Shown here: piece by piece, positions 11,384-24,060 of the stretch
How positions within the stretch are numbered: position 1 is the stretch's first letter
Layout of the letters: every line of letters begins with the position of its first letter
Source of the DNA: Sanderia malayensis
Lineage: Eukaryota; Cnidaria; Scyphozoa; Semaeostomeae; Pelagiidae
NCBI GenBank assembly: GCA_013076295.1
Contig: RQOL01000673.1
Location: 82,437 to 146,436, forward strand
Direction: 5' to 3'
DNA length: 64,000 bases
Translations under genes and position numbers: made by a program
Notes under the pieces: generated by a model
Told to the model about the DNA's origin: nothing
Database searches by the model: none
What the model saw: only the letters and a program-made list of their open reading frames with translations

Positions 11384-13363
11384 TTTCAGCCCATCATTGC
11401 TGGTTTGCCAGGCCGCTCCAGTCAATTAGATCCGCCAAGAACAATGCGGACACTGTCAAAACACTCCAGTGTCCGGGGGTGTTCGGCTACAGCAACAACA
11501 CGATCTGGATCCTCGATAGCACCCGTATCAGAAGAGATATGTTTTGCCAAGCTCTCTGATATTGCCTATGGGAGTATGGCTTTCCTTTTCTCTGTGAAAA
11601 CTGTAATCTCTCTATCAGCCATAGTTGTTTTAACAAGAATTAGCAGTGGATTACCCTCCTCTCATCTCCTTATTTATAATAACAATATAGCTGATCCCTT
11701 ATTATGTAATATACCAAATCTAAATTGCAGTTTTCATGAACAAGGAAACCTCAAACAAAGGTTACCCCTTGAAGTTGGTGTTCGAGCTTTAAACTAATGT
11801 AACCGGCAATCTTTTTTTACTATGGTCAATTGTAATGGCACGATGAACCAGAAAAATAGACAGACGTATCCTTGATATGTGCGACAAGATTGTGAATTCC
11901 TATTGAACAATGATGTGAACATCACCGGACACTCCACATGATGAATGAAGACATCAATACAATCTACAGATGGGGTAAATTTTCTCTCATTAATGTTCAC
12001 TATCGATTCATAAATCATGAACATTAAATGGACATTAGAAGTTTGTGTACATTTTTCGTGCATGTTAAAGCCCATGCTTTCCTTTATGACATTGTATGCC
12101 AATGCCAAAGGTTTTTATAGTTGTGCATAGCACTTAATTGAAGCTATCGTCAATGACACTTACTATATTACCGTTTATGTACTAATATATTATATACAAA
12201 AACAATGTAGGATTAATGATTCCAATATACAGGGTTGTCACCCCCTACCCCTAAACAAAATATTTTGTCAGCAAAGGCACCTTATGAACAATTTTTGCAA
12301 ATTTTTACCATATAATATTCAACTCATAAGACATTGTGTTTAAAAATATTTTGTATTCATCTCTTGTCATTTTTGAGCAATTGTATCCTGAGCAAATTTG
12401 TCAGATAAATCAAATGCAAAAAATGAAATTATCTTGCACTTCATCTACTAATTGTTACTAATAACAAATGCCATTTCTAATAACATCTTCAAGAAGACAA
12501 GCATTACAGAACATATATAGGTTAGGCTTACCTTTGAATTGTGGCAGCAGAACTATTGTCAAAAGCACCGGGACTGTTAGCGAACCTAGTTATTGAAAAG
12601 AATATAATAGGATTCAAGCATTGCAACATCAGATCTCCAGGTTAGTTGTTATGATTCATATGTCTTTCTTGCATCAACAATGACCAGGGGTAATTCAATA
12701 AGAGCTTTCAAATGACAGAGTAAAGTGTGGTAAGTTATTTCGCAGCTTGATTCTACAACAGCTTCTACAACAGCAATGCATACTCACTTTGCATACATCT
12801 GAGAGCTAAATCAATCAACTCTCATTTTAGTAAGGTTTTTAGTTTCTCTAAAGTCATTGTACTTTTGATTTTTATTGATCTTAATTGAATAAAAGGCAAG
12901 AATGAAATGATTTATGTAGTATGCTTGCCATTTCAAAGTCTAAGCTAGATATCTCCGGCAACTCAGAAACAAGATCCACTCTTGGTGTAAGACCTATCAA
13001 ATCATCAACGTTTGGGTCTATATTTAGAAAAGTAAAGTGAGAGGTAAAAAAATGAAAAATGAAAGCTAGTCAACTGAAGGTTTTCATTTCCCTTCAAATT
13101 ATAAATCAACTACTTTTCCGAGAAGTATACAGATGTAGGTGTTGAATGGAATTTTGTTCGAAGACATCACAAAAAGGGGGAATAGCATAACCCTTGCTAT
13201 ATAATTAGGGCTATACTCTTAGCTGAAAAGCAAAGAATTATATGGAAAACTATTAAGATATGCTACTTGATATAATATTATGTCAAGTAGTAGATAGAGA
13301 TATAATACTTGATCAATATTGTTACTTGGGCTATATCATACAATCTAATCTTACTAATATCGC
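11384..13363. other. No gene seen; Helitron 3' flank and spacer
   Basis: Several short frames here are conserved between the two copies, but only because the DNA is. None resembles a known protein. No Helitron 3' end (hairpin plus CTRR) was recognised. The equivalent in copy 2 is 39020-40998. Confidence 0.4.
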
Positions 13364-13619
13364 CAGGGGCGCATCCAGGAAAAAGAATGAGTCTAGCTCA
13401 GGGGTCTGGGGAAAGTGCCGAAAACATTTTGTAGACCACGCCCTTTCGAATCTTGGAAAACGAATGCCACTCCCTAAACAGAAAAGTGCATTGAAAGGGG
13501 GAGAGAATGCTAACAGGGAAAAGTAGTGTGGCTTTGATTTTTTTCCACATGAAACAAAATATTGAAACAAACAATGAAATAATTATTGAAGGAAATTAAG
13601 CTTAAAGTTTCATTCTGGC

Positions 13620-15444
13620 TCATTGTTCAAGATTGGGGAAGCTTTTCTGGTCTATCCTCAGGAGCAAAGTAAACAATGTCTCCAGAGGCGGACCCTTGTC
13701 CATCATTAGCCAATTGTCTTCCGACATTTTAAATTCTGTTTTGATGTAGCGGGGCTCATCAAGGTCATCCTTATATAGGTTTAAAATTATAGAAAACTTG
13801 CCTTTCCAGTCTGACAGAGACACCGCTTTTGAGGGGAACGCGAAAAACCATGCGAGTGGAGATTTGTTTTGCTCAGAAAAGCGGGTTTGGATTTGTTGAG
13901 ACAAATGGTCGCCATGCTAGCCATCTAGTTCGGCAACATCGATAAGACGTGTGTCGGAAGCAGTTGGCAAAATGGCCTCAATGTTTACCGCCAAAAAGGC
14001 AAACCTATTGAGGCTGACATTGAAAAAATTCGATACCACACGTACAGTACTCATCATGTTTTTCACCAAAGGTGTATCGCACGCTGATGCAGCAACAACA
14101 TTCAAACCATGAGATGCACAATGAACATATGGAGCCTTGGGAAAGACTCTAGTAATCCTTGCTGCCGCTCCTGCACACTTGCCAGACATATTTGCAGCAC
14201 CACGATACCCTTGCCATCAACAAACGTTCATATCAAGGGACAACTTTGCAATACCATCAAGGATCTTATTTGAGATGGCTTCACCGGTTATGCCCTCGTT
14301 GCAAGGGAAAAAACCCACAAAAGAATCTCTGATTTGCGACTCTCTGTCGACGTATCTTAACACAATAGGCATTTGTTTAACATTGCTGACATCTACAGCT
14401 TCATCATTCAGAATCGTAAAGAATTTTGCCTCTTTTATCTCTGAGGTGATCTTCTGCAAAATAACTTCATCACAAATTGTAATTACTGTGTCGTTTTCAA
14501 AAGATATGTAGCCGATTTTGGTGCATTGGCTCTGTGATCCTCGAAAACTGAATTATCGCCAAATTTTAGCAAATATGTTATTATCTCTTGCACATTCCCC
14601 GGAATATGTTCTTTCTTATCATAATTTTCAGAATCATCATGGTGACCTCGTAGTGCATTGCTCTGGTGCCCACAAAGAATTAATGCTCCAACTCTGAGTC
14701 TTAATTTTGCTCTGTTAACCTCAATTTGTTTGCTCATTATTTTATTCATTTGGAGATCAATGGACTTGAGCTTATTTTCAAAGCAGTGTATAAAATGCGT
14801 GGCCTTCAAAATAGCTGTTCGATGACGAGGACATTTCTCTGAATGGGCTCGAAACTGTGGAATCGCTGTTGACCAAGTATTGAATGGGGATTTACATAGC
14901 CTATCCAGTTTTGAGCATTACGAATAGTTTCATTTGAATGGAAGATAACACAAGGTAAGGAAAAGGCACCGTCTAGCTTTCGTGAATATTCTAACCATGG
15001 AAAGTCAGATAACCATTTTAACTGAAATTTTCTGCCAGAAAAGTAGGAAGGACATGCGAAATTGGGCTTTGCAGTATTTGTTAACAGGGCATACTTTTGT
15101 TCATCAGATAAAATGGCTGAATTCTGGTAAAAATTGCCAACATCACTTTCAATATCAAATATCATAGGTTCTATACTTGTATTGTTAACATCAAGTTTGA
15201 CATTAAGGGAAGCAGTTTTTAGATTATTTTGATCAGCATGAGCATGAGCAACATGGGCAGTGTCAGCCACAGAGTTTCTGATCTTAGATGGTTCTGTTGG
15301 GACATCATCATGTGTGTTGGGAATTTTTGCTCCAAAATGGTCAAGAAGAGTTAGTTCATGCTGCTTTCTTTTCTTTCCCAATGTGAGACATAACAAAAAC
15401 TTGCATTGTAGCACATCGGAAAATGAACACCTTTTCGTTTTCAT
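13620..15444 (-). pseudogene. hAT transposase, DUF4371/TTF-type, copy 1
   Basis: Segments in order on the minus strand: 15444-14806 (N-terminal part with PSYFSGRKFQLKWLSDFPWLEY, the TTF-type zinc-finger region lacking clear cysteine pairs), 14809-14483 (HQSNALRGHHDD), 14459-14217 (EAKFFTILNDEAVDVSN, VLRYVDRE), 14189-13917 (QGYRGAANMSGKCAGAAARI, YVHCASHGLN) and 13904-13620. The motifs are those of the DUF4371 hAT-like family with its catalytic Asp in NDEAVD. The C-terminal dimerisation block is missing. A frameshift after LKTTQ is shared with copy 2. A TGA at about 14213 is private to this copy, where copy 2 has Ser. Confidence 0.8.
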
Positions 15445-15857
15445 CTAATTCATGATCAAAAGCATGAGGCAAGCTGTTGCATTGAACAATAATTCATATA
15501 CATTTTCAACATTTTCACCTTGTATATTCAACATTTTCAACTTCTATTCTCTAGAAAGATTCAATTGGCATGCCAATAACAAAAGACAGAGTTAACAAGC
15601 ACAAAAATGATGAATATGTGAATGACTTGGCATTTGCTTTTGCTTCTTCAAGCACAGCTGGGATACGGTCATCTTTACTAAACAATTTATAGGCAGGCTA
15701 GGAGAATAGGATTGAGAAGATGGTGTTTTATTTAGCAGCTTTCCATTAAGTGATTGACCATAAATAATTGGATGGTTGGCATAATACCCTGCATTTCTAA
15801 ACAGCTCTATAGAAGTTAGATTTCGTAGACAGGCAAATAAGCTCTCACTACATATTA

Positions 15858-17060
15858 ATGATGTTAATTAATGCAGCAAAAACAGCAATGTCTGAAATAG
15901 ATATTCATATAACTGGCATAGATATGTCATCAGCTTTTGACACAATAGACAGAAAATTGCTACTCGAAATCCTGAAAGATATTCTAGATGAAGATGAAAT
16001 AAGATTAGTTAGATTTCTACTAAGTGATACTAATATATCAATCAAAGTTAAAGGAGCAACTGAGAATCTGCCATTTCAAGGTAACGTAGGTACACCTCAA
16101 GGCGATAGCTTAAGCCCAGTGTTATTTATTGTATACTTGGAAACAGCTTTGAGAGAAATAAGAAAAGTTTAAAAAGAGGAAAATGGACTACCAACAGAGA
16201 TGGCATATGCTGATGATGTGGACTTTATAAGCACGATAAAACACAAAGATATCAATGAAATAAGTACAATATTGAAGAAGTATAAATTACTAGTAAACAA
16301 TGACAAAACTGAATATACCACCGTGAATAGAAAAAAAGTAAAGACGGAAGAGGTCTAGAGAAATGTAAAGAAAGTAGGATCGTTGTTAGGTGATGAAGAA
16401 GATATAAATAGAAAAAAACAATTAGCAAATGCCTCAATGAATAAAATAAATGCAATATATTTAAAGAAAAGCAAAGTAAAGCTGAAGACAAAGATGAAAA
16501 TATATAGAGCTCTAGTGAAATCAGTCCTACTATATAACTGCGGAACTTGGGGTGTAACAACAAATGAACAGACAAGATTAGATTCATACCATAGAAGGCA
16601 TCTAAGAAGAATTTTAGGGGTAAAATATCCAGATAAAATAACAAACAAAAAATTATATAAAGTGACAGGGGAAAAGCCTATATCACATACAATGAGAAAG
16701 CAAAGATGGGAACTTCTGGGACATATTCTTAGAAGAGATAGAAAGATTCCAGCATTCAGAGCGATGGAGCTTTATTTTGAATCCAGAAAAGCAAAAGGAT
16801 TCAAAGGTAAACCGAGAACAACGCTGCCTAGAGTATTAAATGAAGATTTAAATATGTATCACAAGAAAGACAAGATAAAAGCTGAACATAATTACTGTCA
16901 TCATCTGAAACTAAACAACAAGAAAGATCTAGAAGAATTGAGAGCTATGGCACAAGACAGGAAGTTGTGGAGTAGGTTTAAAGAAGAAGTAGTGAAGGCC
17001 GGAGAAGCAGCAACACACATTGGTGGAGCAGCGGAACTCCTTTAACTAACTAACTAACAT
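15858..17060 (+). pseudogene. LINE A, ORF2 3' part, copy 1
   Basis: 5'-truncated non-LTR retrotransposon. 15858-16172 has reverse transcriptase motifs GIDMSSAFDTID and GTPQGDSLSPVLF. MAYADDVDFIS follows after an in-frame TAA at 16170 that is private to this copy. A TAG at about 16356 is shared with copy 2. Then 16383-17045 encodes the C-terminal part: LVKSVLLYNCGTWG, HRRHLRRILGVKYPD, WELLGHILRRDRKIP and KGKPRTTLPR. The 3' end is a (TAAC)n tail at 17043-17058, typical of some LINE clades with microsatellite tails. The clade was not determined. Confidence 0.8.
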
Positions 17061-17461
17061 ATTAATGATACAGAGCACGCATTATATAAGCAATTTTTAT
17101 CTCCAGAAGTCCTGTGAAAAATATTTGAAGATCATCAGATTGGATAATATTTATTATAGGTTAAGGGTACGGAAAGGCCCATTATGGGGTACTCATAAGA
17201 GATGGGAAGATACTATTTGACAGTTAAGAATGGACATAAAATTCAATGTAAAGGTAATGCAATATATAATAAAGCTAGTTACATCATATAATAAAGTTGT
17301 TTAAAAATACCATCATTAATTTAAATTGTTAATTTGTAAAACAACGTTTTATAATGTTAGCCGATGGACACATGCAAAGAACTCAGATAGAGCTATCAAA
17401 GCCATATGCTCAGTTAGTTGACGTGTTTTGACAATACATAAGTTTAAATTTGGTTTGCATA
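17061..17461. other. No gene seen between the two LINEs
   Basis: AT-rich, probably host hAT sequence split by the LINE insertions. Near 17262-17283 it differs from copy 2 (44898-44943) by replacement of a short block rather than by simple substitution. Confidence 0.35.
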
Positions 17462-20400
17462 TTAACAATAAGAAACAGCAAATATGGTTGATATTGTTTG
17501 TAGAGAAAAACCAAGGCAGGAAGACTGTCGTGTGTTGTGGTGATGAAGGTTTTTTGTTCTTAAAAATTCTTGTCCTAGGGTAGTATTATTAGTGCCTTTA
17601 CTTATTTGAAAAAAGCATTTCGCTGTTTCAAGTTTGTAAAGCTGGTTAAAATTTAGAAGTTTTAAGCGTTTAAAGATTGGGTCACTGTGAGCAGTGTGTG
17701 GAGCAAAGTCTGTCATTCTGGCAGCCTTTTTTAGATTGCGGTTTAGTGGCCCTAAGATTGACTTGTTTGCGCACCCCCACATTAGTATACCGTAAAGTGC
17801 ATGGCATTGAATAAATGAGTGATATAGGATTCTCAAAGTATTTTTTGAAGCAAAATGTCTTCATTTATAAAGAATTCCAATACCTTCAGATATTTTAATA
17901 TTTACTTGTTTTATGTGTTGTTTCCAGTTTAGTTTTTCATGCATTATAATTCCGAGGTAATTTGTATAGTTTTCTTGTTTACGTTTTTCATTATTTACAC
18001 TGAGATTTATTGTTTTTACACCATTTTTAGGACTGACAATAGAAAAGTTTGATTTTGAAACTTTTAGTCATAGTTTGTTCGCTAATAGCCATTCAGATAC
18101 TTCAGTCAGTTGAGAATTAACAACTCGCTCAATGAAATCAAGATTTTTGTCTGCAAATAGAAGACTCATATCATCTGCAAAAAGGCAAAGATGTAGTTCT
18201 TTAGAAAAATTATATATCATTAATGTACTAAACAAACAAAGAAAAAACTCTTTTATTCTGCTACTGGCAGTTTCATGTCTTACTTTAAGACAATCCTCAG
18301 GCAACATAGATGATATATCATTAATGATAAATGAAAAAAAATAAAATAAATAATAAAATAAACGAAAAATAAAAAAAATAAAAAAAAATAAAAAACAAAC
18401 AACAAATAAATAAAAAAACGATGTTTTTTAACATAAATGATATATCATTAATGTATAAAAGAAATAGTAATGGTCCAAGTACACTTCCTTGTGGAACACC
18501 ATTTTCAATGACTACTTGTTTTCGTTTATGTAAATATGATTGAAGCCACGAGAGAACTATTCCTCTGATGCCGTAGTTTTCTAGTTTTTTAATAAGATAT
18601 TGTGGTTAACGGTGTCAAATTCATTGCTAAAATCAAGAAATATACAGCAAGATAAGAGGCCTTTTTCAATAGTATTAATTAGTTGGGATTCAAGCTCCAA
18701 GATTGCTAGAGACATTGACTTAATATTCTTGAAAACCATATTGATGCTTGTATATTATATTGTTTATTCCTAAAAACCATATTGATGCTTGTATATTATA
18801 TTGTTTATTCCTAAACCAAACGAGAATTCATCATTTTTTCAAGAATTTTACTAAAAATTAGAAGAATCAAGATAGGACGATAATTACCACATTCTAATTT
18901 TGATTTACTTTTATGAATTGGTATAGTTTTTGCAAATTTTAACTTCTCCGGAAAAATACCTTCCAAGAATGTAGAATTCGCTATTGTAGAAAAAGGTTCA
19001 GATGTAGTTTGACAAACTAGTTGAATGAGTCTAGTAGGAATATTATAAGAATCATTTGATTTGCTTTCATCAAGGTTAGCTATTATGTTGTTGACCTCTT
19101 CCAGAGTGACTGGATCTAGAGACATACTATTAAAGTTTGAGTTCGATAAATAATCATTAAAATGTTTTATAGATGGTTTCATTTTTTTACTACCTTTCGG
19201 CCAACTGAAGTAAAGTACTGATTAAATAAATTAGCGAGAATCTTGCTATCAGATGTGAATTTCCCATTTATTAGCAAATTAAGTTTTTGATCATTATTAT
19301 CGTTATGTGCATTAATTATTTCTTTAACGCCAGACCAAAGTTTCTTATTGTTTTTTGAAATTTTTCAAAATATGAGGCATAATAGGTTTTTTACGTTTTC
19401 TTATTAAGTGATAATATTAAGTGATAAATAAGATCCTGTAATATTTGTATTTTCGATATAAATTCTCGTTTTTGGTGTCTGGTTTCAGGGCCTCAGCCAA
19501 ACAAATTTTGCAAAACCAACTTAAGGATGAGCTACTTCCTAATTCTGAGAATCTTTTTCAGGTTAATCCACTACATTTTAGATGAATCCATCTGCAACAA
19601 ATGTCACAATGAATAGAATTTTGAGTTTCATTAATAATCTCATTGCATTTTGGACAGATCAATTCATCATTCATATTAACTTATGAGGATTATTGTATCT
19701 AATTTTATCTGAAAGTGTTGAAATTGTCATATATTGAAGGGCAAATACGGCACGATAATAATAAAAATATAATATGATAAATACCATGTATGGCTCAAAG
19801 TATTTTCTGTTCGATTTCTTTGACATCATTGATTTTAACAAGATTTGTATCCTTGCTCTTCCTCGCGAAAATCATCCCGTTCCTGGTCCAGGCAAATTGC
19901 CAGTTCTTTTCTTTCTTCCTTTCTCTGACAAAGAGAAACAGCTCTTTATTCCTTTTCGTTAGTGATTCATTGATATAAATCTTCACGGACTCTGGCTTAT
20001 CTATATCCAGTTGTTGAGCAGTGATATTTTTCAATTCCCTTCTATTCTTTACAAATTGATCCCTCATTTTTCGACTTTTGTACTTGCAAATTATCGGTGC
20101 ATCGTTTTTTGCACTGATTCGGTGGCAAGCTTCAATTTCCGCATTGTTGCATTCTGCACCAATGAGTTTACCAATTTTCGAGACCAAAGATGTCGGATCC
20201 TCTCCATTTACTTGTGGGATGCCGCTCAATTCCAGGGTATCTCTTCTTCCATACTGCTCCAAGTTGTCTGTTTCTTGTCGACCCTGTCAAATTTCTTGCT
20301 TTAATGTTTCGACTTCTTTTTTTAAGTTTGGTGATCGGTTTCAATCTTTGTGTTAGCTTTCAGTAGGTTGTTAACCATTTGTTTATGATGTTCGAACTGT

Positions 20401-20537
20401 TGATTTATAAAATCCATTGGTTTCTCAAACTTTTCCCGGTGTTTTTCGACTTTCTTAGAGTCTTCTTTTTGTTGAATTTGCATGGAACTCACTAACTTGA
20501 ATAGGTCGTCCAATTGTTGATCAGTTGTTTTAGCCAT
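17462..20537 (-). pseudogene. LINE B (CR1/L2-like, PHD-containing), copy 1
   Basis: Minus strand. ORF1 begins at 20537 with a coiled-coil piece (20322-20537), then EQYGRRDTLELSGIP and a basic region (19795-20262). A PHD-type finger follows at 19674-19480: CPKC, HCDIC, WIHLKC, then WFCKIC after a TGA. The endonuclease domain expected next is deleted. Reverse transcriptase pieces are 19182-18811 (LDPVTLEEVNNII, CGNYRPI), 18307-18068 (HLCLFADDMSLLFADKN) and 17836-17462 (YHSFIQCHALYGILMWG). A 43-bp tandem repeat and an A-rich insertion also interrupt the frame. It is inactive. Confidence 0.85.
18327..18436. mobile_element. A-rich retroposed tail with 17-bp target duplication, copy 1
   Basis: About 110 bp of A-rich sequence is flanked by the direct repeat ATGATATATCATTAATG (18310-18326 and 18437-18453). 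It interrupts LINE B between INDIS and the following MLPED codons. A long exact target duplication next to an A-rich insert is the mark of LINE-type target-primed insertion, here of little more than a tail. Confidence 0.6.
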
Positions 20538-21770
20538 TTTGATTTAGAGATTTTTGGTGAATAGAATTATTCGAGCCTGATTTTGTAAATATATTAAATC
20601 ATTTTGATTATGTGCAAGTACAGTAAAAATTAAATAAAAATAAGTATGTTTTAACCTTCGTTTTGTGTTCACTTTAGGAGCGTTTCAAAAACACGTCTGC
20701 ACATCAATTGACAATGTGCGTCTAATTTCTGTGTCACAGTCTCCATTCAGAAAGACAAAGGCCAAAATCTGATCTTGTGAATGTGCTAGGCCATGTGCTT
20801 AACCTCTAATACACTGTTCCAACTCCAAACTAATGAAGATCTGAAAAATCTGGCTTATCAGTATGTCCTAACCTTTACTAACTTTCTATTAGCCGGTGAT
20901 TTATTCTGATTCTACTTATACTGTTACAAAACATAGTGTCATTATTGGCTTTATGAGCTATAGGTACTAACCTAACAGGTAAAAATTCCTGAGCTCTACC
21001 AAGTTGATTGAATGGAAATTGTAGCTTGGAAACTTCGCAAGGCTTAGGTAGTGCATGCTGGCTCTTTCTATTTTCAAAAATATTTACAATCTTGGATCTA
21101 AACTTTATCTCTAATTCTGAAACTAAGGCTATTTTCTCTGCTACTGAAAGGTCGGGATTACCCAACACATTCACAAGATGATCACTTTCCTTTCCCATTG
21201 CGGAGATCAACATAAAATGTTGTTGAGGTGGAGGCAAAACACAACAACAACCTGAGCAAACTTGTCAATCCAACTGGCTGCAAGCCAATCAATGTTCTGA
21301 TCGGCTCTGATCGGCTTGCTATGGTCAAAACATGCCCTGATTGGCTTGCTATAGTCAACAGGAGCTACAACCGATTCCCAAAGGCACGCCACCATCACAT
21401 GATTGGTTTGCTACACTCAAAAGAATTTTTTCAGTCATTAGACAGATTTTAAGGCTCAGGGACCAAATTAGTGTTGCCGCAATAATTCATGATAGGCCCT
21501 TTCCTAAGGACCCTGGCCTTTGAGCGCAAAAAGACTAAAGAAATTGGCACACCGGCGTTGTGAATAGTACCTAAAGGCTTGTGAAGAATTTCGCATATAG
21601 TAGTCTTACATTTTACGAGAAATGCCTGCAGGAAGATTTCAAGAAGGATAAAATATTTTTAATTTTGTTCTATATTCAATCTTTGGTTTATATTCAATCT
21701 TTGGTTTGCTACTGTTTTAGATCAAATTGCATTTAAATTTCTTATCTCAATGGGATCTCGTCACAGATTT
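20538..21770. other. LINE B 5' region and hAT interior; one conserved short frame
   Basis: No recognised gene. The longest frame (20878-21237, minus, 119 codons) is open in both copies with few changes: NLGNPDLS-like text, then KFRSKIVNIFENRKSQ. It matches nothing I know. Bases 21270-21350 contain three related short units around GATTGGCTTGCTAT. Confidence 0.35.
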
Positions 21771-21792
21771 GACTGTAGCTCGAGCTACAGTC
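21771..21792. repeat. 22-bp perfect palindrome inside the hAT right end
   Basis: Half site GACTGTAGCTC meets its own complement, eight bases inside the right TIR. Copy 2 (50335-50356) has one central change. It could be a subterminal transposase site or a cruciform. Confidence 0.6.
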
Positions 21793-22368
21793 AATACAGT
21801 CTGGATCCGCCCCTGATCGTCTTTCTAGTGCTTATGAGTGAAGCTGAATGGTTACCATTGTCTTCCTGTTCTTCATTGAAACTCTCTTCCTCTGGCTGAT
21901 TTGCTGCTCCATTGCATGGCAGTACAACAGTATCTTAGCAGTATCTTAACAGAAACATGCCTAACTGGGAAATACGATTTGAAGAAAATTTAATTACACT
22001 AGCAATTTTTTAATCTCAAGTATATGTACATGTCAGACTGTTTTAGAGAAAGTTATTCTGGTCTCGAGGTAGCTCCTAGAGTTCCTAAACTATTCTTTTA
22101 TTTAACATGCAAAGACTATGCACACTACAACGTTTACGGAATTAATTAGTGGTTAAAATTAAGAAAGTTTTGCTGGCAAGCCTTGAGCCATCGCCTTTTA
22201 TTTTTGTGTAGAAACCTTTTCAATAGACCCCTTTCACATTTACGTCACACCATAAGTCACAAACGTGAAAACGAGGCAACCAATGTAATGTCATTTCTTC
22301 TCGAATACTTCTCTACTGTGGACCTGTGTTATAATTGCGATTAAAGTACTTTAAATTTAAAAAATTAA

Positions 22369-23432
22369 GTGAAAATGAGTAGCGCAGACCTATCTGAAAT
22401 AGCTAAAGATATACCAAAGACAAAAAAAAGATCTTGGGGACGTCAATGTGCAGCTATTGGATGTTGTAGCTACTTTTATAATGGTGATGGATCACGCAGG
22501 GGCCTACATTGTGTTAACTTTCCAAAGTCGAATCCGGAGAAACGTCGCTGGTGCACTTTAATGAAACGGGTAGATGGCATGGATAGTTTCAGAGTCAACA
22601 ACGCAACCTGCCTTTGTGAAAAGCATTTTACACCAGCTGACATAAAGCGAAACCCATACCATTGGCATCTTGTTCCTGCTGCTGAACCTTTCTTAAATTT
22701 ATCAGCTACTGATATCATCACTTCAACAACCTCCAAAAGCAAAGCGAGGAAGCCTCCAACACCTTGTCATGAAATATTGCAGCCAACCTTGTCCATAGAC
22801 GTTACTGAAAAATCATAAAGTTTTAGCAATAAAACTGATCTTGATCTTGGCCATACTTTGGAAGAAGAATCTTCAACTTTCACTATTTCCACCAAACTGA
22901 TTTTTCTTTCATCAACTCCCCCACCTATCTGCCAATTGATTCTGACAAGATGAAAAATGATGTCATGCGCTCTTTTGCCAAGAATCTCAAATCACAAAAT
23001 GCAGACCTATCAGCCAAGATTGCCTCATCAGAAACCCAAATGGGACAGCTGGAGTCACAGTTAGCAAAAGTCAGATCATCTCTTTTTTCTATTGAAAAGT
23101 TGAAGTCTGATAATTCAGCACCAAAGTTCTACACTGGTTTCCCTAACTTTTCAACATGGCTGGCAACATTCGAATATTTCGAGCCTAAAGTCCAACAAAT
23201 GCAATATTGGCATGGCAACAAGTTTTTTCATAGTTCTGATCCTCATCAAAGCAAGTCCTCTCATGGTCCTAAGCGTTCACTCACTCACTTTGAAGAGTTT
23301 ATTCTTGTTCTGATGAGACTGAAAATTGGTTTGTTTATTGATGATTTGGCTAACCGATTTGGCATTTCTTCTGGTCATGTGTCAAAGATTTTTTCAACTT
23401 GGATTTGTTTTCTTTATCATTTATCTCACTAA
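22369..23432 (+). pseudogene. THAP transposase N-terminal half, copy 1
   Basis: 22369-22818 encodes a good THAP zinc finger: CAAIGC, then HCVNFPKSNPEKRRW, CLCEKHF, with a basic tail. Copy 1 has a private TAA at about 22816. 22950-23432 continues: a coiled coil (LSAKIASSETQMGQLESQLAK), FYTGFPNFSTWLATFEY, then LTHFEEFILVLMRLKIGLFIDDLANRFGIS and HVSKIFSTW. These are the helix-turn-helix lead-in of DDE_Tnp_4 (Harbinger/IS5-type) transposases. A frameshift in a C5 run (near 22920) is shared by both copies. The DDE catalytic domain that should follow is absent. Confidence 0.8.
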
Positions 23433-23633
23433 ACCGTACATACTAAAAGCAGGGACTGACCCAAAACGAGTCAAAATCATAAAATATGTCAAGTAGAACA
23501 TGCATGATTGACAGTAGCTCATATGATTGACATTAGCTTGATTAGTTACCAAACCCCAATTATATTTTATTGCTCTTATCATAATGTCTCACACTTTTTT
23601 AGTATTAAGAAAACACTGTTCGAAAAATTGTAG

Positions 23634-24060
23634 TTGGAGCAAAGTCAACTGAGGCGTAGCTTCACGAAGACTTACAACGAGGCATCAAGTCTATTCAAAA
23701 AGGATCGTCTATTGAATGAGGATATAACCTTCCTCAAGACAGCCGCTGCAGCCTTACAAGAGCAATTGAAGGAGTGCCAGAACGTAGACAAAGAAATACG
23801 TATCATCGCCCTAGATGAAATCAAAGATGCAGATGAATTGGACGCATTCTTTGATGAAGTCACTGAGGGAAAAAAATACAACTGAGGTAAGATAAGTAAG
23901 CTTGCATTTTGTATCTCGAAATTTGAAAAGAAAAATGCTTCAACCCTCGTTTCTCAATCGGCAATGTCATCATCTACGTTAACGTTAAGGTTGAAGCTAC
24001 CCGATTTGTAACTGCCCACATTTGACGGAAAAATCACAGCAGATTAGCTCAATTTTAGGA
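23634..24060 (+). pseudogene. Gag-like retroelement fragment, copy 1
   Basis: 23634-23885 encodes a coiled-coil stretch (RRSFTKTYNEASSLFKKDR, LQEQLKECQNVDKEI, DADELDAFFDEV). About 90 bp later one frame reads LKLPDL, a stop, LPTFDGKI. A helical lead followed by LPKL-x-LPTFDG is the pattern of the gag-like DUF1759 region in BEL/Pao-type retroelements. No protease, reverse transcriptase or LTR was found nearby. A further 92-codon frame (24022-24300) is open in both copies and unrecognised. Confidence 0.4.

Larger units (their letters stand above)
13364..21815 (-). mobile_element. hAT transposon with nested LINEs, copy 1
   Basis: The left end CAGGGGCGCATCCAG (13364-13378) and right end CTGGATCCGCCCCTG (21801-21815) are inverted with one mismatch and look like hAT termini. 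Its transposase remnant lies next to the left end on the minus strand. The extra length comes from two LINEs (15858-17060 and 17462-20537) inserted upstream of the transposase. Flanking octamers (AATATCGC, ATCGTCTT) do not match, so the two ends may not belong to one insertion, or the target duplication has decayed. Confidence 0.55.

Noticed and set aside
11405..11797. 130-codon plus frame conserved in both copies
   Set aside because: Conservation equals that of the surrounding non-coding DNA. Opposite-strand frames are equally open, and no family resemblance was seen.
16252..16648. Hydrophobic minus-strand frames (also 43891-44287)
   Set aside because: They lie exactly antisense to the AT-rich reverse transcriptase coding region of LINE A, and the sense strand has the real motifs.
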